In this document: piece by piece, positions 18,532 to 27,212 of the stretch
How positions within the stretch are numbered: the first letter of the stretch is position 1
Layout of the letters: each line of letters begins with the position of its first letter
Source: Saprospiraceae bacterium
GTDB taxonomy: Bacteria; Bacteroidota; Bacteroidia; Chitinophagales; Saprospiraceae
Length of the DNA stretch: 64,000 nt
Reading direction: 5' to 3'
NCBI GenBank assembly: GCA_028279185.1
Contig: JANQSS010000184.1
Location: forward strand, 114,118-178,117
The notes under the pieces: generated by a model
What the model saw: only the letters and a program-made list of their open reading frames with translations
The model's database searches: none
Told to the model about the DNA's origin: nothing
Made by a program: the position numbers and the translations under genes

Positions 18532-19495
18532 GAATCGATTGGCTGCACACCAAAAAAATCAAAAGACAGAAGATCTGCTCAGGCATCTAGAAGAACTGCT
18601 CTTTCCAAGCCAAAAAGCCATCTTAAATTTAAATATTGAAACGGATCATGCTCCTGTATTTATAATGGGATGTGCACGATCCGGAACAACAGCCCTACTT
18701 CAATATTTGGCCCAGTCAGGTGCATTTTGTTATCCAAGTAACTTGATGTCCAGGTTCTACTTCGCTCCCTACCTTGGTGCTCGTATCCATCAGTTGCTCA
18801 TCGACCATGACGTTAAGGGGGAATTAGCCTTTGAACAAGAATTCGACAAATTTTCATCTCAACTTGGAAAAACTAAAGGAGCTGATGCTCCGCATGAATA
18901 CTGGTATTTTTGGCGACGTTATTTTTCCTTTAAGCGCCTCCAAACACTATCAAAATCAGATCTCGATTTAGTAGACGCTAAATCACTCAGGCACGACATT
19001 CTGTCTATAATGTATGCCTTTGACAAACCAGTAGTTATGAAAGCGATGAATCTCAACTGGCACATTCCATTTTTGAATAAAATATTTCCAAATGCGCTAT
19101 TTATTCATATTAAACGAAAAATTGAGTACAATGCACAATCACTATTAAACGCACGTGTGCAATTTTTTGGAGATATAAGTCAGTGGTATTCTTTTAAACC
19201 ACCCGAGTATGACGAGATAACTATTCATATTCCCGAGGAGCAAGTAGTTCAACAGGTACACTTCACAAACAAAGCCATTTCTGACGGCTTGGTAAAAGTC
19301 GATGACGCAAACAAAGTTGTCATTGAATATGAGTCACTCTGCCGTGACCCAAAAGCCATCATAGACCAAATTCTAGCGTCGGTCGGAAAATCAGCTCCCC
19401 ATCCAATCGTTGCAGCGCCGGTAAGAGGAAACAAAATCAATGTATCGCGGGAGCAGTGGTATTTAATCCAAAACGCATGTCAGAAATTAATATAA
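18521..19495 (+). CDS. Sulfotransferase (Sulfotransfer_3-like)
   Basis: This 324-residue protein has the PAPS loop at 50-57 (GCARSGTT), followed by ALLQYLAQSG. A weaker 3'-phosphate-binding region is at about 195-207 (HIKRKIEYNAQS), where the usual RDP is replaced by KRK. It starts inside the previous gene (11-bp overlap) and ends inside the following GT2 gene, so translation is coupled. The family is clear from the loop; the acceptor and activity are not shown. Confidence 0.78.
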   Translation: MENKNRLAAHQKNQKTEDLLRHLEELLFPSQKAILNLNIETDHAPVFIMGCARSGTTALLQYLAQSGAFCYPSNLMSRFYFAPYLGARIHQLLIDHDVKGELAFEQEFDKFSSQLGKTKGADAPHEYWYFWRRYFSFKRLQTLSKSDLDLVDAKSLRHDILSIMYAFDKPVVMKAMNLNWHIPFLNKIFPNALFIHIKRKIEYNAQSLLNARVQFFGDISQWYSFKPPEYDEITIHIPEEQVVQQVHFTNKAISDGLVKVDDANKVVIEYESLCRDPKAIIDQILASVGKSAPHPIVAAPVRGNKINVSREQWYLIQNACQKLI

Positions 19496-20397
19496 ACAAG
19501 AAATCCGTCTCTGTATGCATTCAAACTTATCAGCATGCATCCTTCATTCAGCGATGTCTTGACGGTATTTTAATGCAGAAAACGGATTTTCCCTTTGAAA
19601 TAATTCTCGGTGAAGACCACTCAACCGACGGCACCAGAGAGATTTGCGAACGATACGCACAAGAATATCCGGATAAAATAAAGCTATTTCTTCGCCGAAG
19701 AGAAGATGTAATATATATCAATGGCAGACCTACAGGTCGATTTAATTTGATTGAAAACCTGGCCGCTTGCTCAGGTAAATATATTGCTATGTGCGAAGGT
19801 GACGATTATTGGACTGACGAAAACAAATTGCAAAAACAGGTCGATTTTATGGAAGCGCACCCAGACTACGCGCTCTGCTTTCATAATGCCAAAATCGTTG
19901 ATGAACTGGACAATCCAGGTCAGATAACAGATTATGGCAACTCATCAAAATATAGTGACACCTATACCCTCTACGATTTGTTATCATTTGGCGAGTCCAT
20001 TATTCCGACGGCCAGCCTACTTTTTAGGCGAAAACCTGAATATCAATGGCCACATTGGTTTAGCGAAGTGTATGCTGCGGACTTAGCTATTATGTTTTTA
20101 ATGGCACAGTTTGGAAAGGTAAAATATATAGATGAATTCATGTCAGCCTATCGTATAAACAGTACAGGTGCATCGAAAAATCATGCAATATTTCATAAAA
20201 TTAGTTCTCGAATTTTCTTCTATTCTTGTATGCGGAATGAATTACAGGATAAAATGTATTACGAAATTATTGATACTGTAATACAAAAATTTATGATCTA
20301 CGGCGCGGCCCTTTCGTGTAAAGAGAGTCCGAGTTTTGTGATAAAAACTATATCAAAAAGATTAAAAAAGAAAAACTATCAAATAACATTTCACTGA
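19477..20397 (+). CDS. Glycosyltransferase family 2
   Basis: This protein has 306 residues from ATG 19477; an in-frame GTG at 19456 would add seven residues. It is a GT-A fold enzyme: SVCIQTYQHASFIQRCLDGI at the N-terminus, GEDHSTDGT at about 45, and the nucleotide/metal motif EGDDYWTDENKL (about 106). The family adds a sugar from a nucleotide donor. It overlaps the preceding sulfotransferase by 19 bp, placing it in the same transcript. The donor sugar cannot be told from the sequence. Confidence 0.87.
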   Translation: MSEININKKSVSVCIQTYQHASFIQRCLDGILMQKTDFPFEIILGEDHSTDGTREICERYAQEYPDKIKLFLRRREDVIYINGRPTGRFNLIENLAACSGKYIAMCEGDDYWTDENKLQKQVDFMEAHPDYALCFHNAKIVDELDNPGQITDYGNSSKYSDTYTLYDLLSFGESIIPTASLLFRRKPEYQWPHWFSEVYAADLAIMFLMAQFGKVKYIDEFMSAYRINSTGASKNHAIFHKISSRIFFYSCMRNELQDKMYYEIIDTVIQKFMIYGAALSCKESPSFVIKTISKRLKKKNYQITFH

Positions 20398-20424
20398 TTC
20401 ACTGTTGTTCTGAAAAATTAACCT

Positions 20425-21246
20425 ATGCTGATTTGTGATGAATTCTTAATGCTTAACTTACCAAAAACTGGAAGTTCATTTGCCAGAAGTGCCATAAAAG
20501 AAGTTTTTCGACAAAGGAGCTCTAAGCTTAATCGCGTACTCTACAATCTAAGAATTAAAGAGCCCCCGCTGAAAGAGTACCTGACACACAATCTCTACAT
20601 TCCAGGGAGGCGAAAAGGTCAGCATGGAACCTATATTCAAATACCTGAAAAATATAGAGACAAGGACTTGGTTTCCGTCGTGCGAAATCCTTTTACTAAG
20701 TTTATTTCTGGATATGAATATCAATTCTGGGTTAAAAGACCTCCTCTACCTAAAGCATTAATCGAGTCTGAGTTCCCATCATTTCCAAATTTGAGCCTGG
20801 ATCAATTTGTTGACTTTTCTATGAAAGCGGCAGACCTTCGATCTAACTCAACCAATAAAATGAGACTCGGCATGCAGACATTACAATTTATTCAAATGTT
20901 TTTCAAGGAACCCTCAAGAGTCATCGCGAATATCGATGAGGCGTACCTTTCATCGGATAAAAAATATCGTTCGGACATGGCTGATGTTACTTTATTAAGA
21001 CAAGAATACTTAAGGCATGATTTATGTGAGTTCCTTAAACATAAAGGGTTCTCGGAAGAAGAACTAAACATTATAAAGAATTACCGTGATGTCAATAGAA
21101 CTAAACGAAAGGCGACACATCGGTCAATAGTCTGGACCCAAAAGGCCTTAGATTTCGTCAAAATAAATGAAGGATTTTTACTGAAAATATTAGAAGACAA
21201 GGGGTACACCTACAACGTTCCCGACGTGGGAAGTGCCACCCGGTAA
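20425..21246 (+). CDS. Sulfotransferase (Sulfotransfer_2-like)
   Basis: This 273-residue protein has a PAPS loop at 12-19 (LPKTGSSF) and a 3'-phosphate motif at about 84-95 (SVVRNPFTKFIS). This pairing is typical of the carbohydrate sulfotransferase family 2 (chondroitin/heparan 2-O type), a third subgroup in this cluster. It is the last gene of the plus-strand block, ending 26 bp before the end of a convergent GT4. No terminator hairpin is visible between them. Confidence 0.82.
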   Translation: MLICDEFLMLNLPKTGSSFARSAIKEVFRQRSSKLNRVLYNLRIKEPPLKEYLTHNLYIPGRRKGQHGTYIQIPEKYRDKDLVSVVRNPFTKFISGYEYQFWVKRPPLPKALIESEFPSFPNLSLDQFVDFSMKAADLRSNSTNKMRLGMQTLQFIQMFFKEPSRVIANIDEAYLSSDKKYRSDMADVTLLRQEYLRHDLCEFLKHKGFSEEELNIIKNYRDVNRTKRKATHRSIVWTQKALDFVKINEGFLLKILEDKGYTYNVPDVGSATR

Positions 21247-21272
21247 TCGCCATTTGGTCTTAGCGGCATCCA

Positions 21273-22466
21273 TCAGGAATCCGTTCCTTTGTAAATTTCT
21301 ATCCATCGCTCAATAATTTTCTTGTTTGAAAACTTGTCGGCGATAGTTTTCTGCGCATTCTTTCCTATTTGGGCTCGACCATCCGGTGAATCCTTCAATA
21401 TTGTTCGCAAAATATTAGTCAAACCATCTACATCACCAACTGTATATAAGAACCCACTTTTTCCATCAATAATCGCATCATCGCTTCCTGTACCGGCTGT
21501 TGAAACAGTCACGACACCCGAAGCAAGGCTTTCAAGTAACGAAATGGAAAGTCCCTCTTGTTGACTGCTTAATACGTAAACTGTTGCATCCGCATAGTAC
21601 TTAGGTAATTCCGCACTATCTATGAATCCGAGGAAATGAACACGCTCTGTCAAATCCTTTTCTGCAGTATAGGCTTCAAGTTCTTCTCGTAAAGGTCCAT
21701 CACCTCCGATGACCAATACTGTATCCTCTCTGTCCAATTTTCGGAAAGCTTGCAATAAGTCAATAACACGTTTTTCAGGTACCAACCTGCGAACGGTTAA
21801 TATTATCGAAATTTCACTATCTACCCCTATTTTCGATCTTAAAAACCCTGGCTGTACATTTTTGAATCGATCAGGATCTACTGTATTGGGTAGAACATGT
21901 ATCTTATCAGGGTCAATATCAAAGGCCAAGGCGCGTTCCTTCATTTGTTCAGAAACAGCAAACAAGGCATCCGTATTTTTAAATACAAAATTAGAAAACC
22001 TTGAAAATGGATGTTTTACGGGTAAATACAATTCAGCTCCGAGTGTTGAAACGACATGCCGAATATTGTATTTTCGAGCTAGAAGCGTATTTATGTATCC
22101 AGCAGGAATAGCCCACTGCGAATGTAAGACATCAACTTTTCGAGTTTTGATAATTCGTTTTACTGTTTTATAATAACCACGTAGCAAAAAAGGTATTGTA
22201 AAAAACAATAGTGGATTCCTGCTTAGATTTGGTAATAATCCAGGAGGACTTACTAATCCTTGCCCTTTCTTAAAAAAATAGGAGAAATACTCAAGCGATA
22301 GTCCGTCCATGTCGATAGTGGGGCCACGGCTCTCATTTGATTGTGGAGCAACAATGGTAACCTGATGTCCTTGCCTTACCAATTCCTTGCAATATTCAAG
22401 CACCCAAGGGCCAAAAAAATCTCCATCGTATCGTGGAAAACTAGATGTAACCATTACCACATGCAT
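21273..22466 (-). CDS. Glycosyltransferase family 4
   Basis: This 397-residue GT-B enzyme has an N-terminal VMVTSSFPRYDGDFFGPWV and a C-terminal donor-binding E-x7-E motif at Glu304/Glu312 (QEGLSISLLESL). The ATG overlaps the TGA of the upstream epimerase gene by one base (TGATG). It is the last gene of the long minus-strand glycan block. Retaining sugar transfer onto a lipid-linked glycan at the cytoplasmic membrane is the family role; donor and acceptor are unknown. Confidence 0.9.
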   Translation of the reverse strand: MHVVMVTSSFPRYDGDFFGPWVLEYCKELVRQGHQVTIVAPQSNESRGPTIDMDGLSLEYFSYFFKKGQGLVSPPGLLPNLSRNPLLFFTIPFLLRGYYKTVKRIIKTRKVDVLHSQWAIPAGYINTLLARKYNIRHVVSTLGAELYLPVKHPFSRFSNFVFKNTDALFAVSEQMKERALAFDIDPDKIHVLPNTVDPDRFKNVQPGFLRSKIGVDSEISIILTVRRLVPEKRVIDLLQAFRKLDREDTVLVIGGDGPLREELEAYTAEKDLTERVHFLGFIDSAELPKYYADATVYVLSSQQEGLSISLLESLASGVVTVSTAGTGSDDAIIDGKSGFLYTVGDVDGLTNILRTILKDSPDGRAQIGKNAQKTIADKFSNKKIIERWIEIYKGTDS

Positions 22467-23398
22467 CAGTTAGATTCCTTTTGTTCCATTAAATAATCGT
22501 AAGTATTGCGTAATCCGTCAATCAATTCAGTTTTAGGCTCCCAGTTTAACAGCGTTCTCGCCTGGCTATTATCTAGAATGTTTATCGGCACATCTGAATT
22601 ATCAAATGATTTTCTAACGACTTCAAATTCAAGTCCAAGGTCATGCGTAAGCAGATCTATTAATTCGTTTAACGAAACACCCTTGTTCGACGATATATTC
22701 AATATCTCACTTGACCCAAGTTCCAGTATTTTCAGGAATGCGGAAACGACATCATCGATATAAATATAATCGCGTATAGCCATTCCATCTCCCCACAATT
22801 CTATTCTCTGTTTATCAATGATGCTCCTCAACCAATGTGACATAACTCCTTGTTGTACACGTAAATTTTGACCAGGGCCATATACATTGGACAAACGCAA
22901 TATTGCATAGGACATCTCAAACTGATTATGAAAAAAATGAATATACTTTTCAAAAACCGATTTTGTTAATCCATAGGATGAAATAGGTTTTAACAGCTTT
23001 TCTTCGGTAGTAGGGATTTCTTCCGGAATTCCATATACAGTACCGCCACTTGAAGCAAAAATCAACTTTTTCACACCATTTGTAACACATGCTTGCAATA
23101 AATCGATGCCGTATGAGACCGAATTAATTAAATCCTGTTTCAAAAACTCAGGACCACTTCGCGGAATGTTAGACCAAAACAAGTGAATAACGATGTCAAC
23201 ATTTTTAGTGTGCCTTTTAAAGCTAAAGTTATTTAGCAGATCACCATATATATATTTTACCCCCTGGTATTTGTGGGCATATCGATTTCCACGATTGCGA
23301 TTTCTAGCGACAATAGTGATTTCATGGCCCGCTTGGGTCAATGCACGTACTAGGTGCGTACCTATGAAACCCGTTCCTCCAGTAATGAATATTTTCAC
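22466..23398 (-). CDS. NAD-dependent epimerase/dehydratase (extended SDR)
   Basis: This 310-residue protein has the cofactor loop at 7-13 (GGTGFIG) and the catalytic Tyr142/Lys146 in SSYGLTK, with SSGGTVYG upstream. The length and arrangement match UDP-sugar 4-epimerases and related nucleotide-sugar epimerases or dehydratases. The start is GTG (23398), overlapping the stop of the membrane-protein gene as GTGA. It probably supplies a nucleotide sugar for the glycan; the specific sugar is not determined. Confidence 0.87.
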   Translation of the reverse strand: MKIFITGGTGFIGTHLVRALTQAGHEITIVARNRNRGNRYAHKYQGVKYIYGDLLNNFSFKRHTKNVDIVIHLFWSNIPRSGPEFLKQDLINSVSYGIDLLQACVTNGVKKLIFASSGGTVYGIPEEIPTTEEKLLKPISSYGLTKSVFEKYIHFFHNQFEMSYAILRLSNVYGPGQNLRVQQGVMSHWLRSIIDKQRIELWGDGMAIRDYIYIDDVVSAFLKILELGSSEILNISSNKGVSLNELIDLLTHDLGLEFEVVRKSFDNSDVPINILDNSQARTLLNWEPKTELIDGLRNTYDYLMEQKESN

Positions 23399-24888
23399 TG
23401 TTGTTCGTCCATTTTTATAACGTAATTATCCTTATTCAGTTTTACTACATGATTTCCTATAATTTTTTTCATAAGTCCATCGAAAACCGTAAGAATCAGT
23501 ATTGCCATGCCCAGTACAACCGACCAGGAGATTCGTGTAGGGTAGCGCGGATTTCTAAAATGACCAAACGTAGCCATCAATAAACAATTTATATAGTACC
23601 CAGCCAACAAACCAATTAGTATAAATAGTACATTGCGCATTTCAATTGTATATCCTTTTCGAACCAAGAACATTAATAGGCCACCAAAAATTAAATAAAT
23701 CCATACCCAGTTACGCAATAAAAAAGCGTTTCTGTCGCGAATAGGTGCAACTTCTCTATACATTTTTTTTCCTCTGGCGATTCTGCTTTGGTTGTAACGC
23801 TGTAAATCCGAACCAATTTTTCCAAAAAGCGAGGCTCGTCGTTTACTAGATCGTATTCTCTTCGTACGAAGCGGGATTCTATATTGTCTTGACATATATA
23901 ATCCACGCTGTAAGCCTTCACCGATTACGGGTAATATATAATCCGGGTCGACTAAAGCCTTTTTTGCGATATCCACTACCTCATCTGAAAAGTCATCTCC
24001 TTTGTACAAATCATCCCAATACCCATTTACCCCCATTTGCGCCATTAAATTACGATCACACAGGTATTTATAATTCTCCACGGGGCAGTATTCATCCAAT
24101 GCCTTGTCGTAAACACCTACTCGCTGCAGCGCACGCCACACAAAATGATATTTGGCGTCAGCGGTTTTTACTAGTGAAGTTTCATCGTTAGTGACTTTGG
24201 TTTTGACCTTCTCATTGGCCATAATTGTATTGATCAAAGGGTCGACCAACTTAATTGAAAGGAGGAATATAGCCCAAACCACAATGATGCGCCATAACAT
24301 TTCTTTCTTTTCTGATTTCCACTTTTTGAATGTAAAAACAACAAATAGAAAAGTAAAAAGTAACATTAATGAACCCAGGATAGGTTCGTGTGATTTATGT
24401 GATATTACACTACACCCAAAGAAAGTTAGTACAACAAAAAACGGTGTGGATTTCCATTTCTCTTGAAAACACAGAATTAGTGATAAAATTCCAACGCCAG
24501 TAAAGATATCAGACATCATCATGTTTGATATCCAGGGAAGTGTCGACGTAAAGTTCATAAAACATATAATGGCGATAAATCCAAGTCGATAAATCCATGG
24601 GTCCGAGAAAAGTAGTCGTACGAGCCGAAATATCAACCAGGAAGTGAGAAGGTTTTGTGCCAAGGCGACGTATATAAGCGATGACTTAAATGATGTCACC
24701 TTGATAAAGAAACTGTAAAACATAGCCCAATGATGGCTGATGTTTCCATTAAATGCGCGTTCAACATACCCCCCAGAATCTCCATAAAAAAAAACATAAC
24801 CATTGACGTACATATAATAGCTGAGAATGAGCATGGCTCCCAGTATCGTGTACAGATCAATCAGTATATTTTTATTCTTATCACTCAT
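23395..24888 (-). CDS. Polytopic membrane protein, possible GT-C-type transferase or polymerase
   Basis: This 497-residue protein has about ten hydrophobic segments. TM1 is followed by an acidic loop (YGDSGGYVERAFNG). A large hydrophilic, Arg/Lys-rich segment lies at about 225-375 and is followed by more membrane segments. I do not recognise a named family. The layout, with acidic residues just outside TM1, resembles GT-C glycosyltransferases (ArnT/PMT-like), and the context would also fit a polysaccharide polymerase. Neither is shown. It precedes the epimerase gene with a 4-bp overlap. Confidence 0.7.
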   Translation of the reverse strand: MSDKNKNILIDLYTILGAMLILSYYMYVNGYVFFYGDSGGYVERAFNGNISHHWAMFYSFFIKVTSFKSSLIYVALAQNLLTSWLIFRLVRLLFSDPWIYRLGFIAIICFMNFTSTLPWISNMMMSDIFTGVGILSLILCFQEKWKSTPFFVVLTFFGCSVISHKSHEPILGSLMLLFTFLFVVFTFKKWKSEKKEMLWRIIVVWAIFLLSIKLVDPLINTIMANEKVKTKVTNDETSLVKTADAKYHFVWRALQRVGVYDKALDEYCPVENYKYLCDRNLMAQMGVNGYWDDLYKGDDFSDEVVDIAKKALVDPDYILPVIGEGLQRGLYMSRQYRIPLRTKRIRSSKRRASLFGKIGSDLQRYNQSRIARGKKMYREVAPIRDRNAFLLRNWVWIYLIFGGLLMFLVRKGYTIEMRNVLFILIGLLAGYYINCLLMATFGHFRNPRYPTRISWSVVLGMAILILTVFDGLMKKIIGNHVVKLNKDNYVIKMDEQQ

Positions 24889-24952
24889 GTAAGAAAAACT
24901 TGACCTAGCCTTTTAGGTAGTAGGATTTTCGCAGCACAAATAGTTCGTGCGT

Positions 24953-25891
24953 TTATTTTTTACCTTTTATTTCTTTCAAAATGTGTTCAATTAGGGTTCT
25001 ATTTCGACTCATTAAATCGCCAATAATTCCAAGCGCGAAACAATTAAAGCTTATAGAAAATAGTATACTTCCGATAATAAGAGACTGAACTTTTCCCTGT
25101 GCTCCGGACCCAAAAAAATAATCATATAGAAACCTGAATAGAGGAATACATCCGAGAATAAAAAAAACAATCCCTAAGCCAACAAAAACGCGTAATGGTT
25201 TGTACATGGCATAAACACGCACAATGTCCGTTCCGGACTTTCGAATGTGTTGCCACATATTTTTAAACAGCCTCGAAGGGCGTGTCGGAGCATTGGTAAC
25301 AATAGGCACGGACGCCATCTTCATGCGCTTGCTACTAGCTTGGACCGTCGTATCCAACACGTACGAAAATGTACTCGTAACATTTAATTCGAGCATGGCC
25401 TGACGAGAATACGCCCTAAAGCCCGAAACCGCATCAGCAACTTCCCGTTCTCCCGATAGCAATTTTGTCACTTGAGTACCGAGCCATTGGAAAAACTTCT
25501 TAACCGGAGAAAAATGTTTGATGGTTGATGTTTGACGATCGCCTACAACAATATCTGCTTCTTCATCAAGAATCGGCTGAACCAAATCCTTAATGTACGT
25601 GGAAGGATACTGGTTATCACCATCTGTGTTCACCAATATATCAGCTCCAGTCTTCAAGGCATGATTCATTCCAATACGAAAACTATTTCCAAGTCCTTTG
25701 TTACCGACATTATTGATAATATGATTCACGCCTAAACTGCGCGCTACCTCAATCGTTCGATCTGTCGATCCATCATTTACAATTTGCGTTTCGATTACAT
25801 CGATACCAGGAATTTCGTGTGGAATGTCCTGAAGGACCAACGGTAGCGTTTGCTCTTCGTTGTAGCATGGTATTTGAATTATTAGTTTCAC
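24953..25891 (-). CDS. Glycosyltransferase family 2, polyprenyl-phosphate sugar synthase-like
   Basis: This 312-residue protein starts at GTG 25891. The GT-A motifs are QIPCYNEEQTLPLVL, VNDGSTDRT, GNKGLGNSFRIGM and the DXD-type NTDGDNQYP at about 88. FRAYSRQAML is typical of the DPM1/GtrB group. Two C-terminal membrane helices (about 230-290) anchor it. Enzymes of this group charge undecaprenyl or dolichyl phosphate with a sugar used by GT-C enzymes. This fits the polytopic protein encoded just downstream. Confidence 0.87.
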   Translation of the reverse strand: MKLIIQIPCYNEEQTLPLVLQDIPHEIPGIDVIETQIVNDGSTDRTIEVARSLGVNHIINNVGNKGLGNSFRIGMNHALKTGADILVNTDGDNQYPSTYIKDLVQPILDEEADIVVGDRQTSTIKHFSPVKKFFQWLGTQVTKLLSGEREVADAVSGFRAYSRQAMLELNVTSTFSYVLDTTVQASSKRMKMASVPIVTNAPTRPSRLFKNMWQHIRKSGTDIVRVYAMYKPLRVFVGLGIVFFILGCIPLFRFLYDYFFGSGAQGKVQSLIIGSILFSISFNCFALGIIGDLMSRNRTLIEHILKEIKGKK

Positions 25892-25940
25892 GAATTTTTA
25901 TGCCTATTCATTAGTTAGCAAATACATATTAAATCCCGCA

Positions 25941-26714
25941 CTACATTATACTGTTTACAAATTCCATTTCATCCGGTGTGAGGGCCTTTTCCATTTTGAC
26001 CTTTTCATCTTCTATGGAATACTCCGACCGCAGTTTTTTTGCACCCTTCATGTCCTGCCTGAGAGACTGCTGTAAGATTTTGACCTGTTCCTTTTCGAAT
26101 TGAACTTCCGGATTAAAGCGATGGATAAAATTAATTATTCGTCTATAAGTCGGTGCTGGTTTAGTCACTACTTCATTAAATTTTAAACGAAGTATTCGGC
26201 GTCTTAGCCCGGGAATACCTTCCACTTCAGAAATTGAACGTTGGCTTGATTTATACCGCTCTTCAAAAAACTCCCTTGTTTGTTCTCTTTTTTTAAAGGA
26301 ATAATACTGATGCATCTTATCCTTTTCAATTATTACAACGGGAACATCTGTTACTCGTCGCATAATTTTTTTAAGTGAATAGACATAGGCGGGGGTCTTG
26401 TCTAGCACAAACTTTACTGACCCATCGAAAAGGTGACAATGCTCAACAATTTTACCATAGGCGGCCTCGAATGATTCGGCTGCACAAACTTCATCCAATT
26501 GTTTCTGAGTTAACTTCCAATTGTATGGAGGCCTTGTATCCATCATCCAATTGTAGAACCTGCCACTCTCCGGAAAATTCAATGGTTTATTGCCAAAAAG
26601 GAGTCCACACTCAAAGCCGGCATCAATAGCCGGATGCGAGCATATTAATCTGGATAAAAATGTTGTGCCTGAAAAAGGCATTCCGCAGACAATTGCCGTC
26701 AACGCTTTACTCAT
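25941..26714 (-). CDS. Sulfotransferase-like protein
   Basis: This 257-residue protein has the phosphate loop at about 11-18 (GMPFSGTT), followed by FLSRLICSHP, as in Sulfotransfer_3 proteins. The second, 3'-phosphate motif is weak: IIEKDKMHQYYSF stands where RDP..S is expected. The C-terminal third is rich in Lys, Arg and Glu. The fold is probable. Activity is less certain because of the missing Arg-Asp pair. It lies between a Lys-rich lipoprotein gene and a GT2 gene. Confidence 0.7.
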   Translation of the reverse strand: MSKALTAIVCGMPFSGTTFLSRLICSHPAIDAGFECGLLFGNKPLNFPESGRFYNWMMDTRPPYNWKLTQKQLDEVCAAESFEAAYGKIVEHCHLFDGSVKFVLDKTPAYVYSLKKIMRRVTDVPVVIIEKDKMHQYYSFKKREQTREFFEERYKSSQRSISEVEGIPGLRRRILRLKFNEVVTKPAPTYRRIINFIHRFNPEVQFEKEQVKILQQSLRQDMKGAKKLRSEYSIEDEKVKMEKALTPDEMEFVNSIM

Positions 26715-26760
26715 GGGTATATGTGATGATTAGAGAAGTCCATTAAGTTGACGAAATTTC

Positions 26761-27180
26761 TCATTTTTCTGCGCGCATTTTTTTCTTGTAACGGCGCATG
26801 TAATTAATAAACTGTTGCCCTTTTGTCTCTCCTAATGTTTTTTTAATTGAGGCATAGAATTCATTGCGTAATTTCGTAACAGCCTCGGGTGTTCGTTTTT
26901 TACCCAGGCCTTTAACCTTGTTATCAAACTTTTCTTTCGCGGTTTTCAACTGCTTACCCTGAGCATCAGAGTATGCCATCTTTCTTTTCGCAGATTTCCA
27001 AAACTTTGCCCACGTATACTGGGCCTTTGATCCTTTCTTTGCCCCGCTATTGTTTGACTTTTTAGAATTTGAGGATACTTCTTTTTTGGCTGGTTTTTTC
27101 TTTGCAACCGGTTCGTTTCCGCAAGAGGCAAACAGACCTATACCTGCCAATACAAACATTAAATAAACTATCTTTTTCAT
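26761..27180 (-). CDS. Small Lys-rich lipoprotein
   Basis: This is a 139-residue protein. The signal sequence MKKIVYLMFVLAGIGL ends in the lipobox FASC, so acylation at Cys20 is predicted. The mature part holds about 30 lysines. It starts with a low-complexity linker (KKKPAKKEVSSNSKK) and then a helical segment (about 55-139) of a periplasmic-helix type I cannot name. It sits inside the minus-strand glycan block, between GT4 and sulfotransferase genes. A strongly basic surface lipoprotein in a sulfated-glycan locus could bind the polyanion; this is inference. Confidence 0.75.
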   Translation of the reverse strand: MKKIVYLMFVLAGIGLFASCGNEPVAKKKPAKKEVSSNSKKSNNSGAKKGSKAQYTWAKFWKSAKRKMAYSDAQGKQLKTAKEKFDNKVKGLGKKRTPEAVTKLRNEFYASIKKTLGETKGQQFINYMRRYKKKMRAEK

Positions 27181-27212
27181 AATACAAATTAAAGTTTCAA
27201 TATTTTCAAAAT

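Noticed and set aside
21709..22173. 154-codon plus-strand frame
   Set aside because: Antisense to a GT4 with intact motifs; no recognisable protein features.
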